From Psoroptes ovis (Eukaryota; Arthropoda; Arachnida; Sarcoptiformes; Psoroptidae): 64,000 bases of DNA. The stretch spans positions 1 to 64,000 of the forward strand of contig PQWQ01000016.1 in NCBI GenBank assembly GCA_002943765.1, given 5' to 3'. A model generated the notes under the pieces. It had not been told where the DNA came from. It saw nothing but the letters and a program-made list of their open reading frames with translations, and searched no databases. This document shows, in pieces, positions 60,936 to 64,000 of the stretch. The translations under genes and the position numbers were made by a program. How positions within the stretch are numbered: the stretch's first letter is position 1; every line of letters begins with the position of its first letter.

Positions 60936-63900
60936 CTAAATAGTATGATCATCAGTATCATCACCAATTAAATTATCACTTGAATCACATCCAACAATTG
61001 GTGCACGTAATCTTGATGTAGTATTTTGATGATGATGATGATGAGGATGAGGATGTTCGGATAATGCAACAGCATTAATTGAATCACTTTGTTTATTATA
61101 ACATGAATGACGTTTTGTATAATGTTGGGCATGTTTATTGATAATTGTCGATGATGATTGAGAATTTGCCATCGAAGATTGTTGCACTGTCGATGGTGCG
61201 ACCGGTGGTGGGGTAGATGATGATGATGCACAAGAAATTGATGAAAATGATATTGTTGCAGTTGTTGGTGATGTTTTAACATCGGTCGATGGTACTGCTA
61301 TCATTTCATTAGTATTATTGTTATTACTTGTATTTGAATTGTTAATATTTTTATTATTATTACTGCAATTATTATTGCTATTCATAATAATCATCTGTTT
61401 TTGTTGTGTTTCCCGGAATTTTTCCAAATTTTTTTGTACTAACATTGTAATAGGATCACGACATTGATTCAATACTTTGGCTGCATTTTCAAAATCAGCT
61501 GTACGCATATTTAAACCACAAATATCAATAATTTGATCACCAACACGTATGCCAGCTTGGGCAGCTAAACTACCTTCGGTAACAGCTTCAACAAATACAC
61601 CTTTTTGATCATTTAATGTTCGCAATATTCGAATGCCTAATGTTGTTGAATTACGATCAATTGTAATCAAACGATAATCGTCTGGATGTGCTTTTGTTGA
61701 ATCTAATATTGGTGATCCAGGCGAACCATCTTTTGAACATTTTATCCATTTAACTTCTATTTGTGGACAATTATTATTGTTATTATTATTACTGTAAGAA
61801 CTGTTTGTCGATACAAATGAATTACGGTCACCAATCAAGCCAAGTGAATGATTATAATTATTATTATTATTAGGATTTATTATCTGCGAAGCTGTACAAT
61901 AAGGAATATTGTTATTATTAGCCAACATCATAATTGTTGATGGAGCTTCTGTAGTGTTGATGCCTGATAATTTTTGGTTTTGATTCATTTTAGTCATTGA
62001 TTGCTGCTGCTGCTGCTGCTGAATCATTGTCATCGATGATAATGGTATTCGTAATCGTTGTGATCGCTGTTGTTGTCGTTTCACGATCGATGATACAAAT
62101 GATTGATAATTATTATTGTTATCATCATAAAATTGATTTGTTAATAATTTTGAATTGTTTTGATTTTGATTATTAATTGATTCATAAATATTTTCAGATA
62201 ATGAATATTGATGATGTGAACCGATACCAATATTACCATTATTACTGCTGCTAGCCGATGCACTATGGGCACTTGAAATGCTAGCTCTTGATGACACATT
62301 TGAATCATAAATATTTGAAAAACTAGAATTCGAAATAAAGAAAAAAACAAAATGATTACTTTCAAATTTAAATCAATAATAAAGCAGGACTAACCAATCT
62401 TTGTAAATGCGTCTATTATTATTGTCATTATTATTAGATTTATTAAGAAATTTAGAGCTTGTAATCGATGATGATGAACATACAGATGTTAAATCACTAT
62501 CCCAATTCATCATTAACATCATATTTTCATGATTGATATCATTACAATTATTTGATGATATTGATGACATTGTTGTTGCTGCCGCTGTCGTTGTTATAGA
62601 CGGTAATGGTGATGATAATAAGGATGATGATGATGATAATGCCATTGCATTTGAAGCTGCAACTGACAACATAAGCGAATCTCTTGTCGGTAATAAAGAT
62701 TTTGTTGTCGATGATAGATTCATTGAATGTCTTATTTGCTGATTTGTCATCATTGATAGTGATTGTAGTGTTGGTGGTGGTGTTTGTATCATTCTTGATG
62801 AAGTCATTGTTGACGATGGTGCTAAAACAGTTGCTGACGTTGTCGATGATGATTGTTGTCCAGTATATTGATGTTGTGTAGCTGTTACAATGTGAGAATT
62901 TGATGCAAGTGAAATTCGACCAATATTGTTTAATGCTGATTGCAAATTATTATAATAATTATTATTACTATTATCATTGTTAGCAACTCCATTCACTACA
63001 GTAGCATATAAATCATCATTCGTTAATTTTGTTGCGGTGGCTGTTGTTGGATTAACACCGATTTGTCCATAAATATCATATGAACCAGCTGATCTATGAT
63101 GGGTATGATTTGATTCCAGATTGTAATTATTATTTTGAATCAAATTTTTATTTGTGTTAATCATTGACTGTTGCTGTTGCTGAGACTGAGATGGCTGCTG
63201 CTGTTGACGCATTTCATAATAGTGCTTTAATAGATTTTTATCTTGAGCAGATATCACCGAATATTCGACTAATGATGATGAAGCTGTTGTAGATGATAAT
63301 GATGATGATGACAATGGCAAACTTAATGATTGCTGTGGTTGATATTGATGTGAAGATCCAGCACATGATTCATTGGCTGTTAATCTTGATTGCTGCTGCT
63401 TAATATTGTTGTTGATTGATTCTTTGCCACCAATCATAACAATATTATTTGTATTATTATTGTTCAATATATTCAAATCAATCGTTTTGCCATAAATCGA
63501 TGATGACAATGGAATTTTCAATAAATTATTTGGCTGATTTACTTGTGATTTTATTTGTTGTTGTTGACGAGCGTTTGAAGATACTGCAGATGACAATGAT
63601 GTCATCAATGTCGATGATGGAATCGCTGATGTTTGTTGCTCTTGATGATGATTATGATGAATATTATGGCTTGGCTGCTGTTGATGTTGCTGATGAACAT
63701 GAAGATGATGGTGAAGATGGTGATGATGATGATCGACCTGTTGTTTTTGTTGTCGATAATAATAATTATCATTATTCGAATTGAATACATAATTGATTTG
63801 ACCATTATTGTTTGTATTTTTTAAACTAATATACAAATATACAATTTATTAAAATTTTGTATTTAATAATTCAAAAATTTTTACCTATTATAAGTTAGAC

Positions 63901-64000
63901 TACGCTGCAATGATGAAGATGCTGAAGAATTGATTGATGGATCCAAGCAAATATACTGATTAGGTTGCTGCTGCTGCTGCTGCTGCTGCTCGAATAGAAG
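60936..64000 (-). CDS. DLG5-like: PDZ protein resembling DLG5, 5' end outside the window
   Basis: Partial, minus strand; exons 64000-63885, 63825-62395 and 62322-60936 (59- and 72-nt introns; both phase 2), 977 aa to the stop. The start is beyond 64000. Most of it is Q/N/S/T-rich and disordered, with Gln runs. One PDZ domain is encoded in the last exon (about 61435-61680): LITIDRNSTTLGIRIL, KGVFVEAVTEGSLAAQAGIR, VGDQIIDICGLNMRTADFEN and DPITMLVQKN. The GS(L/I)AxQAG, GDQxxxxxGxN(L/M)R and CxDxIT(M/I)LxQ pattern is close to the last-but-one PDZ of DLG5, a scaffold for epithelial polarity and membrane traffic. DLG5 normally continues with another PDZ, SH3 and guanylate kinase, whereas this frame ends ~165 residues later (TDDHTI). 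DLG5 is thus a tentative name. Confidence 0.68.

Noticed and set aside
1..64000. CRISPR array, bacterial operon, provirus or viral genes
   Set aside because: No spaced direct repeats, no polymerase, integrase or capsid frames; the sequence is eukaryotic nuclear throughout.

Overview
The window is one end of a chromosome from an AT-rich arthropod nuclear genome. The first 2.03 kb is a CCTAA array (TTAGG on the other strand), the ancestral arthropod telomere repeat. Gene features fit a small-genome acariform, probably astigmatid, mite: introns mostly 50-70 nt with GT..AG ends, proteins full of Asn, Gln, Ser and Thr runs, and genes packed on both strands. The mite assignment is inference; arthropod is well supported.

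Layout. 1-2033: telomere. 2034-9330: subtelomere without intact genes. It is a mosaic of repeat blocks in direct and inverted copies around a GC-richer piece of rDNA that ends in the first ~94 bp of 18S rRNA (5989-6082). A tRNA-like dispersed repeat lies at 8968-9330 and again at 17498-17850. 9331-27051: a secreted or membrane coiled-coil protein of unknown function (+), a GOPC/PIST-type Golgi PDZ protein (-), succinate-semialdehyde dehydrogenase (-), a twinfilin (+) and a Regnase/ZC3H12-type RNase (-). 27052-41261: gene-poor, with two genes I do not recognise. One is a membrane protein with an N-glycosylation-sequon repeat (34302-35195); the other is a two-exon 250-aa protein (36660-37473). 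41262-47633: a six-exon Rho GEF of the ARHGEF10/17 type and a DGCR6/gdl homologue, both (+). 47801-48138: a foldback element. 51536-56638: a MAGI-type scaffold (+). 56842-59035: a two-pass membrane protein (-). 59931-60882: a secreted Pro/Glu/Gly-repeat protein (+) whose frame breaks at a T run. 60936-64000: a DLG5-like PDZ protein (-) running off the window.

Functional themes. The recognisable genes are conserved eukaryotic housekeeping and signalling genes: junction scaffolds (MAGI, DLG5-like), Golgi sorting (GOPC), actin and Rho control (twinfilin, RhoGEF), mRNA decay (Regnase) and GABA-shunt metabolism (SSADH). They do not form an operon or one pathway. I reconstructed exon junctions by reading splice sites and checking phase. 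Low-complexity insertions sit inside several conserved domains. The least explained items are the sequon-repeat protein, the acidic-to-basic repeat secreted protein, and the subtelomeric rDNA/repeat mosaic.
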